A DNA stretch of 64,000 nt. It comes from Odontocerum albicorne. Taxonomy: Eukaryota > Arthropoda > Insecta > Trichoptera > Odontoceridae. A program made the position numbers and the translations under genes. Shown here piece after piece: positions 41,401 through 53,230 of this stretch. The stretch covers positions 6,901,366 to 6,965,365 of the forward strand of contig OX463846.1 in NCBI GenBank assembly GCA_949825065.1, in the 5' to 3' direction. The stretch's first letter is position 1; each line of letters opens with the position of its first letter. The notes beneath the pieces were generated by a model. That model had not been told where the DNA came from, made no database searches, and was given only the letters and a program-made list of their open reading frames with translations.

Positions 41401-42989
41401 GTAGTTTTTAGAACAATCGATAATCATGTCATTTATATTGTTGTCATCTCAAATATGTAAATATTGTGATGTAACTAAATATCCTACATAAATCTAGAAT
41501 AAGTGAGTCGCTGAAGTCAAATGACACGGTGTCTGTTAAACACCAGGCACAGATTTTTTTACCATTTATTCAGAAAATGGCTCACTACAAACGCTTCATT
41601 ATTCCGTAGCGTATATAAATCGTTTTTATATAGCATAATTATTTTTATCTTCATGAGTTTTTGGTCATTTTTATAAGAGTAAAATCTTTTCTTATCTCCA
41701 TTCCGGTTTTGAAGTCTCTTTCAAATCACCCCTTAATCTACTGTCAATCTCTTTTGGATATATATCTCGATGGATATCAAGATTATATTTTGCAGTCACA
41801 TTCTTCGCAGAGATTAGTTGGATTTTAGTCTCATGGTCACCGGTCACTGGGAACATGAAGGATCGCAGGAGCAAAAGTAGACCATCTATGTTCTGAAGCA
41901 ACCAGGTGATAAGTGTTACGGATCTATCTATGGCAGCAAAAAAAATGAGAAGATTGGAAAATAATGTGTGGGGCGTTTAAAGGAGTTTCAGTGAGGGTCT
42001 CGTTCCTTAGCATTGAAGTCATAGCACAGAAGAAGACCTCGATGGACCATGATTACCGTGGTCATTTAACAGGTCATCTTCGTTTTGACAAGCCTATAAA
42101 CACTTATTTGGCATCCACTCTTTCGACAACCCATAATGTTCTCATCCAGTATAGTTGAAATTTATAAATTCACGGCGATAAACGTTCAAACCCTAGTTCT
42201 TCTCCTCTCTGTATGACATATTTTTAAAACATAAACTATTGAACACTCCTGAAACTACTTGACATGTACAAAAATAATACAATTCGAAAATCTGCTAGAG
42301 CCCAGCCAAAATTTTCCAAGGGATACGCCTTCCTCTAAAACAGTTCAGGTCCCCATCCCCATTTCAAACCCTATTGCCCTACCCCAATCGAAACCTACAC
42401 AGTAACCCACACGACTCCCCCATACGTGTATAGGTACGCTTCTCCCCCGCTTTATCTCCTCCATTCATCTACCGTCAACCTAAATTCTTTTTGGAATATT
42501 TAAACCGAATCTCTCTTTCTCTTTTGTTATGTTTTTCGTATCCACATATGTGCGCCGTTTTCAAACCTTTGACGGTTTCTAGAAAAAACCTATTTTGGTT
42601 TCGGATTCCTATTAATTTAATTATTTTGTGACTCAATTAATTTAATAACCAAATTTATTGTTTGTTTGTTTTTTTTGTTCTAAAAATCCGCGAATTTTTT
42701 GTGTTTTTTTATGTAGGAATCCGAGAATTTTACGAATATGTTTAAATTCATTTAAAACACAGAATTCATTGTTTTTTTCTTTAAATCCTTGAATTATCTG
42801 TCTGCTCTTTTTCAAGTATTTATTTATTACAAAATATAACGCCTCGTTAAAAAGTGTTTGTACTTCTTTCAAATAATTTAATATATGCAACAATTACCAA
42901 TCTATAGAACAGGGATAAAACTTTTCAATCTAAAAATAATCATACATTGTGATTCTTTTTCTTCTTCATTGTGTGCTCAATGCTAATCG
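41401..42989. other. Unassigned stretch with a richer block at 41690-42130
   Basis: 41692-41901 holds a 69-codon minus-strand frame (LISAKNVTAKYNLDIHRDIY) in a block slightly richer in G+C. It has no counterpart in the window and I cannot identify it; it may be a mobile-element scrap. 42645-42890 is T-rich with several near-repeats of TTTTTGTG. Confidence 0.4.
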
Positions 42990-43440
42990 TCGTGGTCCTC
43001 TGATATGTATCTGACTCAGCGCACCACCTGTCTCCATCCTTCACGGTCTTGGATCATGTTAAAAACAGCATGGACTTTGTTGAATATAGTAAAGAAAATC
43101 CTGTTAACTCTTTTATTTGATCCGTCCATCTCATAAAACACTTACCTCTGGCTCGTCTTCCCTCAACTGTCCTCATGGTCACCAATTTCTCCCGACTTTC
43201 ATTATTGTTTCTACTAACACGCCTTAAGTATGTTAAGTTTATTTTCCTACATGTTGTCGAAAGTGTTTCGGTGTTCTTCATTATTGGAGGATTGAGAAGT
43301 TGGTGCGCCTTGGGGTCCATGAATACGAAGCATCCACTTCCTCGAAATCCCCTCCACATTTCAAAAGCTCTATCAAGTTTCCTTCCTTCTTTGTCCACGT
43401 TTCCATTACATACTATCTATGAAGAATACTAGAGACTTTA
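42990..43440 (-). pseudogene. RTE-type LINE C-terminal end (family H), best copy
   Basis: A 114-residue open frame (43398 down to 43054) reads MDKEGRKLDRAFEMWRGFRG, then NPPIMKNTETLSTTCRKINL, TYLRRVSRNNNESREKLVTM, RTVEGRRARGKCFMRWTDQI and KELTGFSL. The AFEMW, TTCRK, EGRRARG and RWTDQIK landmarks mark the post-polymerase C-terminus of an RTE LINE. It continues to about 42990 after a frameshift (AGxxMETGGALS). Upstream residues are gone, as in a 5'-truncated insertion. The best preserved of four family H pieces. Confidence 0.75.
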
Positions 43441-43535
43441 CTCAATGGATTTTAATTTTTATGAGTAGAAAGCGATTAGTCCATATCCTTGTTAATCTTG
43501 TCATAGCTAGACTTGTCATATGTCTTTTGGACTTA

Positions 43536-44253
43536 CGGGGGGTATTCTATTCTAGAGGCGTGTATTTCGGGGGTTTTTTCAGACTAAATAAATAATTAAA
43601 AAAATTTTACCATACATTTTTTACAGTTTATGTATTGATAATTTGAGAATGCACAAAAAAAATTTAAAAAAAAGAAAAAAGAAATTTCAAGATGTTATCA
43701 GCTGTTATATCTTATCGCAAAAAAAGGGATGAGCTAGTCGACATGATTGAAACCCTTTCGTAAATTTGAAACCAAAATCATACACAGTTTCTTAAAAAAA
43801 AATAGTGTCGTTATAGTTGGTGCCAAAAAAAATGTTAAAATGGCGCCTGTCCGAAAAAAAATCAATTTTTTACCCTATTTTTCATATTTTTTATTTTAAA
43901 AAGAAATTGTAAAAAAAAAATAGTTTTGAATTTTTCAAGCTACGAACGATATAAAAATATTTATCAAAGTTTTATACGAAATTTAAAGGCAATCAATTAA
44001 ATAGAACTTGAGATTTTATGTCAACCAGGTCGAAAAAAGTAGTTTCGAGAAAAACGCGTTTAAAGTTTTGAGATTATTGTCCGAGTCTTTCTGGCGCGGC
44101 GTGATTGCTGCCTCATTTATAGCTTAAACTTCGTAAATATTAAGAACTTTTAAATTTCCTTTTGAGAACACATTTTTAAAAGTCTAAACTTTAAGAATAT
44201 ATAAAAATACAAAAAAAAAAGATTTTTTTCAAATTTCTAGAGTAGAATAGCCC
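43536..44253. mobile_element. 718-bp TIR element with TTA duplication
   Basis: The left end reads GGGGGTATTCTATTCTAGAG and the reverse of the right end GGGCTATTCTACTCTAGAA. TTA flanks both ends (43533-43535 and 44254-44256). The interior has no protein but holds long A runs and the phrase CGAGAAAAACGCGTTTAAAG. TTA duplication fits PIF/Harbinger-type miniature elements; the assignment to a superfamily is an inference from the duplication alone. Confidence 0.65.
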
Positions 44254-44619
44254 TTAACATGGTTGCTAGACTTATCAAATGTAGTGTATTTATCATAAGT
44301 TTTTACTTCTTCTCTCAAAAGATCACCATGCAAGGGAGTTAAACATAAACATAAAAAAAACAATATTTGAAGAATTGACCTACGTACCTTTAATTATAGA
44401 AAAATCTAGCTCCAGCATTTTACCGATTTCTTTCAAAACACCACCATGTTGAGTTGCATTTAAATTTTAAAACACGTTCAGCTGCTTTTTTGAATATTAA
44501 AATTGTCGATCAAATTAGTGTTTTACAAATAAGTCATCTCCGGAAAATTATAATTACCAACTAAAATCAAATGTAATCATAGTATTTCTTCACAATTTGC
44601 TCAACCTCTTCAATTTAAA

Positions 44620-45105
44620 CTATGAGTATATTTTTGTGTTAATTTTTATTCTTATGATTGTGTGCGGTATATTATGGGATAAACATTTTTGGTTTTATTT
44701 TTGTTTCATTTTGGGTTCATTTTTGGTTTTGCTTTTGTTTTTATTCTCACGATTGTGTGCGGTATATTATGCGATGAACAAGTTTGGCCTTTCTGGAGTG
44801 ATGATGTGTGAAGAGTTTGATTCCGCATGATGTTTCCAGCTGTAATTGAGTGTCACTGTTTGTCAGGTTGATGAGAATGTGCAACGGGGTTTTGTTTTTG
44901 TGTAATGAAAAATCGGAAAGAAGTATCGATTTATTTTTTCATGCTAAATATCCTCAGTGAGATACAGGCAAAAGCCAAGTTTACTGCGGATACGACAAAT
45001 GAAAGGCGACAAACCCAGATGCATTAAAATAATGTATGTTAAAATTACCAGTTGTTTTTTCGCAAATTATGTATATTTCTTGTCATGTGTAATAATAAAT
45101 AAATA
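44620..45105 (-). repeat. Family E dispersed repeat, reverse orientation
   Basis: Reverse complement of the unit at 17740 and 32425: ATTGAGTGTCACTGTTTGTC, AATCGGAAAGAAGTATCGAT, TATCCTCAGTGAGATACAGG, CGACAAATGAAAGGCGACAA and ATTTCTTGTCATGTGTAATA. It extends further on one side (44620-44830), where GATTGTGTGCGGTATATTAT is doubled at 44657 and 44753; this edge corresponds to ATACCGCACATGATCA at 18080. Confidence 0.65.
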
Positions 45106-45215
45106 AATAATAAATACAAAAAACAATGTCTTATTTGGAGGTATGTTAAAACATTTATTTATTTTTAATGTTTAAATTATAATCGAACGATGACTACTCC
45201 ATACACGTGTTATTG

Positions 45216-45462
45216 CAATCGACAGTCTGACAAAACGACATATGATTGCAATCGACAGTCTGACAAAACAACATGTGATTACAATCGACAGTCTGACAAA
45301 ACAACATGTGATTACAATCGACAGTCTGACAAAACAACACGTGATTACAATCGACAGTCTGACAAAACAACATATAATTACAATCGACAGTCTGACAAAA
45401 TAACATGTGATTACAATCGTCAGTCTGACAAAACAACATATGATTGCAATCGACAGTCATTT
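45216..45462. repeat. 33-bp tandem repeat, seven units and a partial
   Basis: CAATCGACAGTCTGACAAAA begins at 45216, 45249, 45282, 45315, 45348, 45381, 45414 and 45447 with exact 33-bp spacing. As the period is divisible by three, open frames run through on both strands (NRQSDKTTCDY on plus, CNHMLFCQTVD on minus). Units differ by third-position and other changes alike, so there is no sign of protein selection. Confidence 0.95.
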
Positions 45463-46179
45463 GCAGCATTCATTCATAAACAACGTTTGCAGCATTCATT
45501 CATAAACATAAGTATATTGAAAAAAATTACCATAATTTTATTTCTGTCCTTGGAGATGGATCACAAATTAATGTTCAATATTTATATTTACAGCTTTGAT
45601 TTCCCCCGAGAATAGTGATATCTTCACTCATATTAACACATCACCTCCTCTAGACTTATGTCTTCAATTTGAATTACAATCATAACGGTAAACAAGATAG
45701 TTCGTTAATTATATATTCTAGGAATTTGTCGCGTTGAATTCCATGTACGAGTAGTCCATAAGCGAAGTAGTGACTTTAACTAAGTCCGTCTTGCCGATGG
45801 TGACGTTAACTTTTATGAAATAGTTTCAGGGGTGTTAACTGAAACACTCTCCTTAAATATTATCGCAAGGTCAGTTACACTAGCTCACATGCGATCCTCC
45901 AGACCATCCCTTACCTTGCTAAACTGTTTCCGTAGCAAGGGTGGCATATTTTCCCTAACAGTCTCTATCCAAGACCGCTTTCCTCCATTTTTATAATTGT
46001 AAAAGTCTCAAACTTGTAAGATAATTATACTTTCAAACGCATATTTAGAGCCTTTTTATCCAGCCTTACAATCTTTACGTTTATAATGAAACATCAATAT
46101 GTTTTTTTTAATTAAAGACAAACAAATAGTTAACGTTTTTAAAATAATTAAAAATCAGAAATAAATGTTGAATTTTTTT
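45463..46179. other. Unassigned stretch
   Basis: AACGTTTGCAGCATTCATTCATAAAC-like sequence is doubled at 45460-45510 (units begin TTTGCAGCATTCATTCATAA). The rest is A+T-rich with nothing recognised. Confidence 0.45.
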
Positions 46180-46465
46180 CACATAACTCGTATTGGAAAG
46201 TTTATAAAGGTTTATTTGTAGTTTTTCCTTTGGTAAATTTTCTGTAATTCCTTACCAAATATGTTTTCTAAACATATTCAGATTCGGGGGAGTGTCTTAT
46301 CTAATGATCGCAGCCTCCACTTTCATATCCTTACATTAAATTTATTGGGTAAAATGTTTAATCTGTTTTTAAAAATGGATTCGAATTCCAAGTTAGAGCT
46401 CCCTTAAGGAGAGTTTGGTCTCTAAACTGAGTTAAATAGATTGTCTCTTTATTATTATACAACCA
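46180..46465 (+). repeat. Family F, 3' two thirds
   Basis: Landmarks: CTCGTATTGGAAAGTTTATA, AAAGGTTTATTTGTAGTTTT, TTTGGTAAATTTTCTGTAAT, TCTAAACATATTCAGATTCG, CTTATCTAATGATCGCAGCC, GGATTCGAATTCCAAGTTAG and AGAGTTTGGTCTCTAAACTG. This copy shows that the box-B-like TTCGAATTC block belongs to the same unit as the central part. Confidence 0.6.
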
Positions 46466-48212
46466 TTTAATTTAATCTCAATAAGGGTTTAATAAAGAAA
46501 TAACACCTTTTCATTAATGTGACTCCATCTAAAACACGTTTCAACACGAAAAAGCACTTTTTACAATGGAACAATGATGCAGTAAAACAAAAGCTGCCTA
46601 ACGAGTCTTTAATAATGAAATTGTGAGCTTTGACTCAGCATCACCAGCGAGCGTAATTGGCTAATGCAGGAAACTCAAATGCTAGAGTTGAAATCCTTTT
46701 TTTTTATTTTTTGCTTAAAACTTACCAACAATAGGTCGTTTTTGCTACCTTCACCATCAGAATTATCTTCCTCTACGGCTTTCTGGTCGTAATCGCAATG
46801 TCGCAGAAGCTAAACTTTATTTATCTTGATCTCTGTCCAACTATTTCGAGTTCACCCAATCCAGCCCCTGCATCTACTCAGAAAATCGCTTCACCAGCCT
46901 CCTTTAAATCCTTTCGAGCAGACTTACTTCTCTTCTTTTCACAAGACTGACATTTTTACAATATTATATTTGAATACCTCAACCATAACAACTGAGATCT
47001 TACAATTTTTTATACAAAGGGTTACGTATTCAGAGTTCCTCGTTTTGAATTCATCTACGATTGTTTTCCTCGTTTTATAATCAGAAATTGTATTAATCTA
47101 CCTGAACCTGGTACTTTGACTCCATATGTACTGGATTTTTTAATGACGATGATTTATTATTTTTGGACAACTGAGTGATTTAGATAGCTGAGTTATTCGC
47201 TATCTTAAGGCTCAACATTATATATTAAAAAATGCAAAGAAAAAATTGTGTTATAAATTAGACAAAACAAATAAAACATTGACAAAAATATTTGAAAATA
47301 ATGTTAACAAAAAAATTCCAGAACTGTGACCGTTTTAATGACTTTTTTTTCAACTATACTTAAGATATTGTACTAAAAATCCTAGGTCTAGGTCTGAGAT
47401 TAGAAGAATAGGAAACAAATTGTAATTAAAATAAAATAAAATAAAATAAATGCATTTATGCCAACAGTTTGCCATGAATGCACTGTCATTAAATATATCA
47501 ATAGTTTTGTCATGAATGCACTGTCGTTAAATATGTCAACAGTGTGCCATGAATGCATATTAAATAGTTAACAAATAAGCAAACAGCTCGAAAAATACAA
47601 CCGAAAACCGCAAATAATGTTAGTAAAATGGTACGAAGAACAGATAATGAAGATGGAAACCTTGCATGAAATACAAAAATGTTTATCAAATAACGTATTC
47701 ACTAGTTGAAATAACTAATACATTTTTATGTAATTTTGTTTCACGATAGCTTTATGTCTCATAATTAACTTTAATTTCATAATTATTCCATGCATAATTA
47801 ACTTTAATTTCATAATTAAAGACACTCCTTTTTCTATAACCAACCCCTCTTTACCCACCAGCCATTGAAGTGTAAACATAAATTTAATCTACAGGTTAAA
47901 ATTCGTTAATTTTTTTGTGAACAATATCAATATTTTATAGCTTTTGTGCAAAGGATGATTCAGGGGTGTAAATATTGAAAAAATATGTTTAGATGGTCTC
48001 CTTAATTTCAACTGTATCTAACATATACTGTCACTCATATTGGAAGCATAAATACACTTAAGTTATATGAAAGATTTTTTATTCACCCTATATAATTATG
48101 GATTTTTTATTTCTTTGATTTGTGACACAAAGGTGTTTTTAATAGAGCGTGATAAACGTAACCACATAATTTTAGTTGATTTATATACTTTAAATTATTA
48201 AAAATATTTAGT
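46466..48212. other. Unassigned stretch with small repeats
   Basis: 47436-47456 is an AAAAT microsatellite. 47462-47560 holds three diverged units of about 38 bp (CAACAGTTTGCCATGAATGC...). TAATTAACTTTAATTTCAT is doubled near 47762 and 47798. No element is recognised. Confidence 0.5.
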
Positions 48213-48468
48213 AAAATTAGTCTTACACAACATGAATCTACAATAAAATTAGTCTTACACAACATGAATCTACAATAAAATTAGTCTTACACAACATGAA
48301 TCTACAATAAAATTAGTCTTATACAACATAAATCTACAATAAAATTAGTCTTACACAACATGAATATACAATAAAATTAGTCTTACACAACATGAATCTA
48401 CAATAAAATTAGTCTTACACAACATGAATATACAATAAAATTAGTCTTACACAACATGAATCTACAAT
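48213..48468. repeat. 32-bp tandem repeat, eight units
   Basis: AAAATTAGTCTTACACAACA begins at 48213 and recurs with exact 32-bp spacing to 48437; each unit ends TGAATCTACAAT (two have ATA for TCT, one has ATAA changes). Units abut with no spacers. High identity suggests recent amplification. Confidence 0.95.
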
Positions 48469-48759
48469 AAAAACTTGAATGTTTCAAGAATTCGGTGCAA
48501 ACGTTGTAATGAAAAAGAAAAAGAAATAGTGCTGTGAGATGTCACGTCAACTTTGTCTGAAAATTTTGAACATAAATATGTGGAAAGAAAATATTTAAGG
48601 ATAAACACTTAACAGCAATATGGACTTTTTTTTTCATTTTAAAGCTATTACTTCATTTTGTTTTATATGTTTAAAAAATGTGTATTTATTTTCGATTTGT
48701 ATTTATTATTTATTCAATAAAAGTGTCCTTAGAATTAAAAATTCCATTTTTTTTGTGAA
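48469..48759. other. Unassigned stretch
   Basis: A+T-rich, nothing recognised. Confidence 0.45.
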
Positions 48760-49000
48760 GATGAAATATACCCTCCGATCTGGTCATGGCAGAATCCTTT
48801 GTATACCATCGAATCTCACATCATTCCGTATATCATCTTTTTCGGTTCACTAGGCTCAACTTTAGAACGCTCTTCCTGACTCACTCAGATGTGCTACATC
48901 CTTATAATTAAGAATTAACTCAACAAGCATTGTCAGTCTCAACATTTTTTCCTCTTACTTGACATCCATACGATTCCCATCGTAATCCATATTTTCTTCA
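48760..49000 (-). repeat. Pyrimidine-rich stretch, possibly family D
   Basis: The plus strand is rich in C and T (TCAACATTTTTTCCTCTTAC, TGACATCCATACGATTCCCA) and resembles the style of family D but lacks the AGGCAGAGAGAAC block. I list it as a weak candidate only. Confidence 0.25.
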
Positions 49001-49153
49001 ATATTTTTTTTTAATTTGTTAGTTTTTTTTTAAATATTGTTTTCATATATAACGTTAAAGACACTGTTATATCTTCATATTCTTTATATTTCTCTCTATG
49101 TTGGAGGTTAGCAATCCCCATGGCTATCTAAATTTGGTTCGCAGCTGCTCTAG

Positions 49154-49717
49154 CGCCTCTTGCATACAGAGACGCGGAAGCGAAACGGAAACGGACCGTT
49201 CCATTTCGTATCGCTTTCGCGTAGTACGCCTTTGTGAACGGTAGACCGGATGCGAACCGAATCCAGCCCATTTTAATGTTAGACATACGCTATACAGTCA
49301 CGTTAAGCTTAAAACTAGCCGATTTATAATATAAAATAGCACATCATGTATAGTGACAATGGTTCTGATACTCAAGAACATGCCGAAGATGAAACTTTGT
49401 TATCCATCGTCTTCTTAAAAATATTCTTATAGTCACTGTGACTCATATCGTATATAAATATTAATTCTCTCACAACTAAAATCAATTTTTCTGTGAAACT
49501 ATCCATTTTAAATTGATTTTGGATTTGAAAACACGAGTGAAACTGCGAAAATCTGTCGACCCGTACGAACTTATCGCGGACGCCCGGCGAACTGAATTCG
49601 TTCTGCGTGATGTGTGTGATGAGTCATTCAAAAACATGATAGACAGAGTTTCACTATCCGCTAGCGTTTCGCATATGTCCGCTTCCGTTTCGCTTTCGCT
49701 GCAGTGTGCTAACGGCG
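49154..49717 (+). mobile_element. PIF/Harbinger-like miniature element (564 bp)
   Basis: Long imperfect inverted ends: left CGCCTCTTGCATACAGAGAC then GGAAGCGAAACGGAAACGGA; right, reversed, CGCCGTTAGCACACTGCAGC then GAAAGCGAAACGGAAGCGGA, both ending in a TTTCGTATCG/AACGCTAGCG block. TAA follows the right end (49718-49720) and TAG precedes the left (49151-49153), a likely decayed TAA target duplication. The interior has short frames (MYSDNGSDTQEHAEDETLLS; VDPYELIADARRTEFVLRDV) that may be remnants of an accessory protein. Compare 53231, which has different ends. Confidence 0.55.
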
Positions 49718-49889
49718 TAAATAATATATCCGTGTTACAGTGGAACCACTTTCTTAGGTTTTTCAGCCAGGATTTTCTTCTTGTTCCTTCACTTCGTTTT
49801 CCTTGTATCTTCTCCTACAATATAATTAGGATGATTTCGTATGAAATTCCCGAAGTGTTCTTATCTTCTCTTAATGTAAGTAATTAATT

Positions 49890-50090
49890 ATTTGTGTTTT
49901 TTTGTACATCTGAGGACCTTTTTGTTGGGCATTTAGTCAACCTAGGAAATCTTGAACATTATCTTATAGCACCACATATCAAATGCTTCTATTCATTTTT
50001 GCTAAGTCTCCACGCCATAAAGAAGAATAGAAAATTTAACATCGTACAATACGCATTCTTAATTTGAGGTTGAAGTGACTATTAGGAAGA
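49890..50090 (-). pseudogene. RTE-type LINE C-terminal scrap
   Basis: With frameshifts the minus strand reads LRMRIVRC, FSILLYGVET, KMNR, EAFDMWCYKIMFKI and a WVD-like block. This is the LRxRxLRCYVxSxLLYGxExWTL-xxxxxRxEAFxMWCYRRMLxIxW series that opens the C-terminal region of RTE LINEs, as also seen at 21720-21860. A short, old copy. Confidence 0.55.
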
Positions 50091-50574
50091 ACATTTTTCT
50101 AAACAGTTCCATGTTATCTCAATCCTGGTTCTGATTTCCTGATAATGATCCAACTGATGATTTTACCAATAACAATTTGAAACAAAAGCTTGTTCATTAG
50201 CAATAAATTCATCAGGTGTATTTACAACAAAGGTTTAAAAAAAAATTTTTTTTTTTAATTTAACCAAACAGACTAGAGTGAACAGTGGAAAATCTTTTTT
50301 AATTGAATAGGGAAATGTGCATATGATTTAATTGTTTCATAAATACGTTATTCAAAGCGTATTAATATGAAAGCAGGTATTTTTCTAAATTCATTACAAT
50401 AAATTGAAATATTATTCTATACATAACTTGAGAGAGTATTCGCTTGTAAAACTCCTTTCAGTTGCTGGCCCCTTAGTCGAAATATTGTTTGTAGAGTAAG
50501 TAAGAAGATCTCTAGCGGCAAGCAAGTAAGGTTCTATGAAGTTAAACTATTTACTATAGTAAAATGTTAAATTG
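50091..50574. other. Unassigned stretch
   Basis: A+T-rich, nothing recognised. Confidence 0.45.
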
Positions 50575-51733
50575 GAATCTACAATTAATACGAATAATAC
50601 AATAAAATGATATAATAACAATATAATGATAAAGTGATAATAAAATAATATAATAGTGAATAATAAAATCTACAATGAATACGAATAATATAATAAAATG
50701 ATATAATAACGATAAAATGATATAATAATAATAAAATAATATAATAGCGAATAATAAAATCTACAATTAATACGAATAATATAATAAAATGATATAGTAA
50801 CGATAAAATGATATAATAATAATAAAATAATATAATAGCGAATAATAAAATCTAAAATTAATACGAATAATATAATAAAATGATATAATAACGATATAAT
50901 AATAATAAAATAATATAATAGCGAATAATAAAATCTACAATTAATACGAATAATATAATAAAATGATAAAATAACGACATAATGATATAATAATAATATA
51001 ATAGCGAATAATAAAATCTACAATTAATACGAATCATATAATAAAATGATATAATAACGATATAATGATATAATAATAATAAAATAATATAATAGCGAAT
51101 AATAAAATCTACAATTAATGCAAATAATTTAATAAAATGATTTAATAACGATATAATGATATAATAATAATAAAATAATATAATAGCGAATAATAAAATA
51201 TAAATTAATACGAATAATATAATAAAATGATATAATTACGGTATAATAATAAAAAAATAATATAATAGCGAATAATAAAATCTACAATTAATACGAATCA
51301 TATAATAAAATGATAAAATAACGACATAATGATATAATAATAATATAATAGCGAATAATAAAATTTACAATTAATACGAATCATATAATAAAATGATATA
51401 ATAACGATATAATAATAATAAAATAATATAATAGCGAATAATAAAATCTACAATTAATACAAATAATATAATAAAATGATATAATAACGATATAATGATA
51501 TAATAATAATAAAATAATATAATAGAGAATAATAAAATCTAAAATTAATACGAATAATATAATAAAATGATATAATAACGGTAAAATAATAAAAAAATAA
51601 TATAATAGCGAATAATAAAATCTACAATTAATACGAATAATATAATAAAATGATATAATAACGATATAATGATATAATAATAATAAAATAATATAATAGC
51701 GAATAATAACATCTACAATTAATACGAATAACT
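50575..51733. repeat. A+T-rich complex tandem repeat, about 14 units
   Basis: TCTACAATTAATACGAATAA marks each unit, at 50579 and then roughly every 80-92 bp to 51712. Between marks, the unit is built from ATAATA and AAAATGATATAATAACGATA blocks that differ in number, so unit length varies. The composition is nearly all A and T with a single CG step in (T/A)ACGA and AGCGA in most units. It is the longest array in the window at about 1.16 kb. Confidence 0.95.
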
Positions 51734-52772
51734 AAACAATCTTTTCGAATATAGACTATTCAATTACAATTTTATTAGATGTCTTTATTAATCATTTCTC
51801 AATCTACGGTTAGGAAATAAAAAGACCCAGCTTTGACCTGTAAAAGCGACCCCTAAAAGGTAAGGTTTCAACAGCTCTTAGCCTTTTTGTGGCCAATCCT
51901 TGCGTCTCCATTTATAATTCATCCTTTCATTTGAAGGTACCACCGCACCGCACCGCAGCAGTCATCTCGCCGCACTCCGACTGTAACAAGGATTGTTTGG
52001 GGACCGATTTGTATTTACTGCTGTTACGGAGTCCAATACTCGATACTGGAGACTGGATTTATTATGAAATATATTTGACCAAGTATAGAAGTACGAATTG
52101 GTAGAAATCTTCGATCTTATTTTTTTAAAACTCCACATTATAATATTTGATTGTAAATTATTTTGTTTTTAACACTAAATAAAATGGAGACAAACTGCAC
52201 GAAAGAAATGATAAAGAGGAACGAGAATACAATAACACAAGCGTTATCTATGTAATAACAAGTTTTCAGATTTTGCCAATTATATAACAGAGACAACTCA
52301 TAATTTTTGGAGAAAGTAAAGTTTGGCATACGTTACAAAAGTAATATAAAATAATGGATTTGGAAAAATTAGGAGTGCATGAAGCCGTAAGCAAAAATAA
52401 AAAGTAATAAATAGCCAAAAAAATGTTTCTCCTTTTACAATTTTTTTTTTGCTTTGGGTCGGTAAACCACACACATTTCCGATAAACATGACTTATCCTT
52501 AATATATTCGAATTGAGATGTGAACATGAATTGAGATGTGAACAGTGTGATCCCTAGGCCAAAGTACCTTATCAACTACCCCGTGAAAGTCACTGTAGCG
52601 ATTAATAATTTGAAACAGTGTAATAAGTTCTTTGTGACATGGCTGCTACATACAATCGAAAATTGCATGTAATTTTCCAAATTATATGAAAACATTTAAA
52701 GAACTCTCAGTAAATTTATTTATTTTATTTATCGGCAGTCAATGCTGACATCGAAATAATATTAAACATTTA
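51734..52772. other. Unassigned stretch
   Basis: 51830-52100 is slightly richer in G+C, with CACCGCACCGCACCGCAGCA at 51940-51959 as a small triplicate of CACCG. No element is recognised. Confidence 0.45.
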
Positions 52773-52985
52773 TCTTGCAATCAAATAACCATGTGACAAT
52801 CTCCAGCCACGTGACAATCTCTTCCAATCAACAAGAAATACGTGTATGTCAAAGAGGTATTTAGTGAAAACCAGACTGAAAACCAGACTAAAAAAAATGA
52901 GTACCAACGAGAATCAAACTAATATACTCCTGGGCTGGGAAACCGGAGACTTACTATTTAACTAAGGCACGGATGTCGTCTGAAA
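52773..52985 (-). repeat. SINE A, near full length
   Basis: Plus strand: AAATAACCATGTGACAATCT, CAGCCACGTGACAATCTCTT, CCAATCAACAAGAAATACGT, AGTGAAAACCAGACTGAAAA, GTACCAACGAGAATCAAACT (reverse of box B), CCTGGGCTGGGAAACCGGAG and TAACTAAGGCACGGATGTCG (reverse of box A and 5' end). Two small internal doublings (CAYGTGACAATCT and AAAACCAGACT) distinguish it. Confidence 0.6.
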
Positions 52986-53230
52986 TTGTAGCAGTGAAGA
53001 ATATAACATTAATCAAGTATATGAAATATATCCACAAATTTCTCTGTTACCAAATATTAATTATATTTTAAAGATTAATGTAAGTGAGGCTTTTAAACTA
53101 TCCTTTGAAATAGACGAAAAATTGAACGAAATTTTAAAACAAAAGTTTCAAATTGCCTGACCAATCCACCTACATTATTAGTAGGAAGCACCAAGGTCTG
53201 AGTAAATGTAATGAAATGCGAGAAGCCTAA

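Noticed and set aside
44597..44830. Hydrophobic 77-codon frame resembling a membrane protein
   Set aside because: It lies in the T-rich edge of a reverse-oriented family E repeat; T-rich DNA yields Phe/Leu/Ile-rich frames by default.
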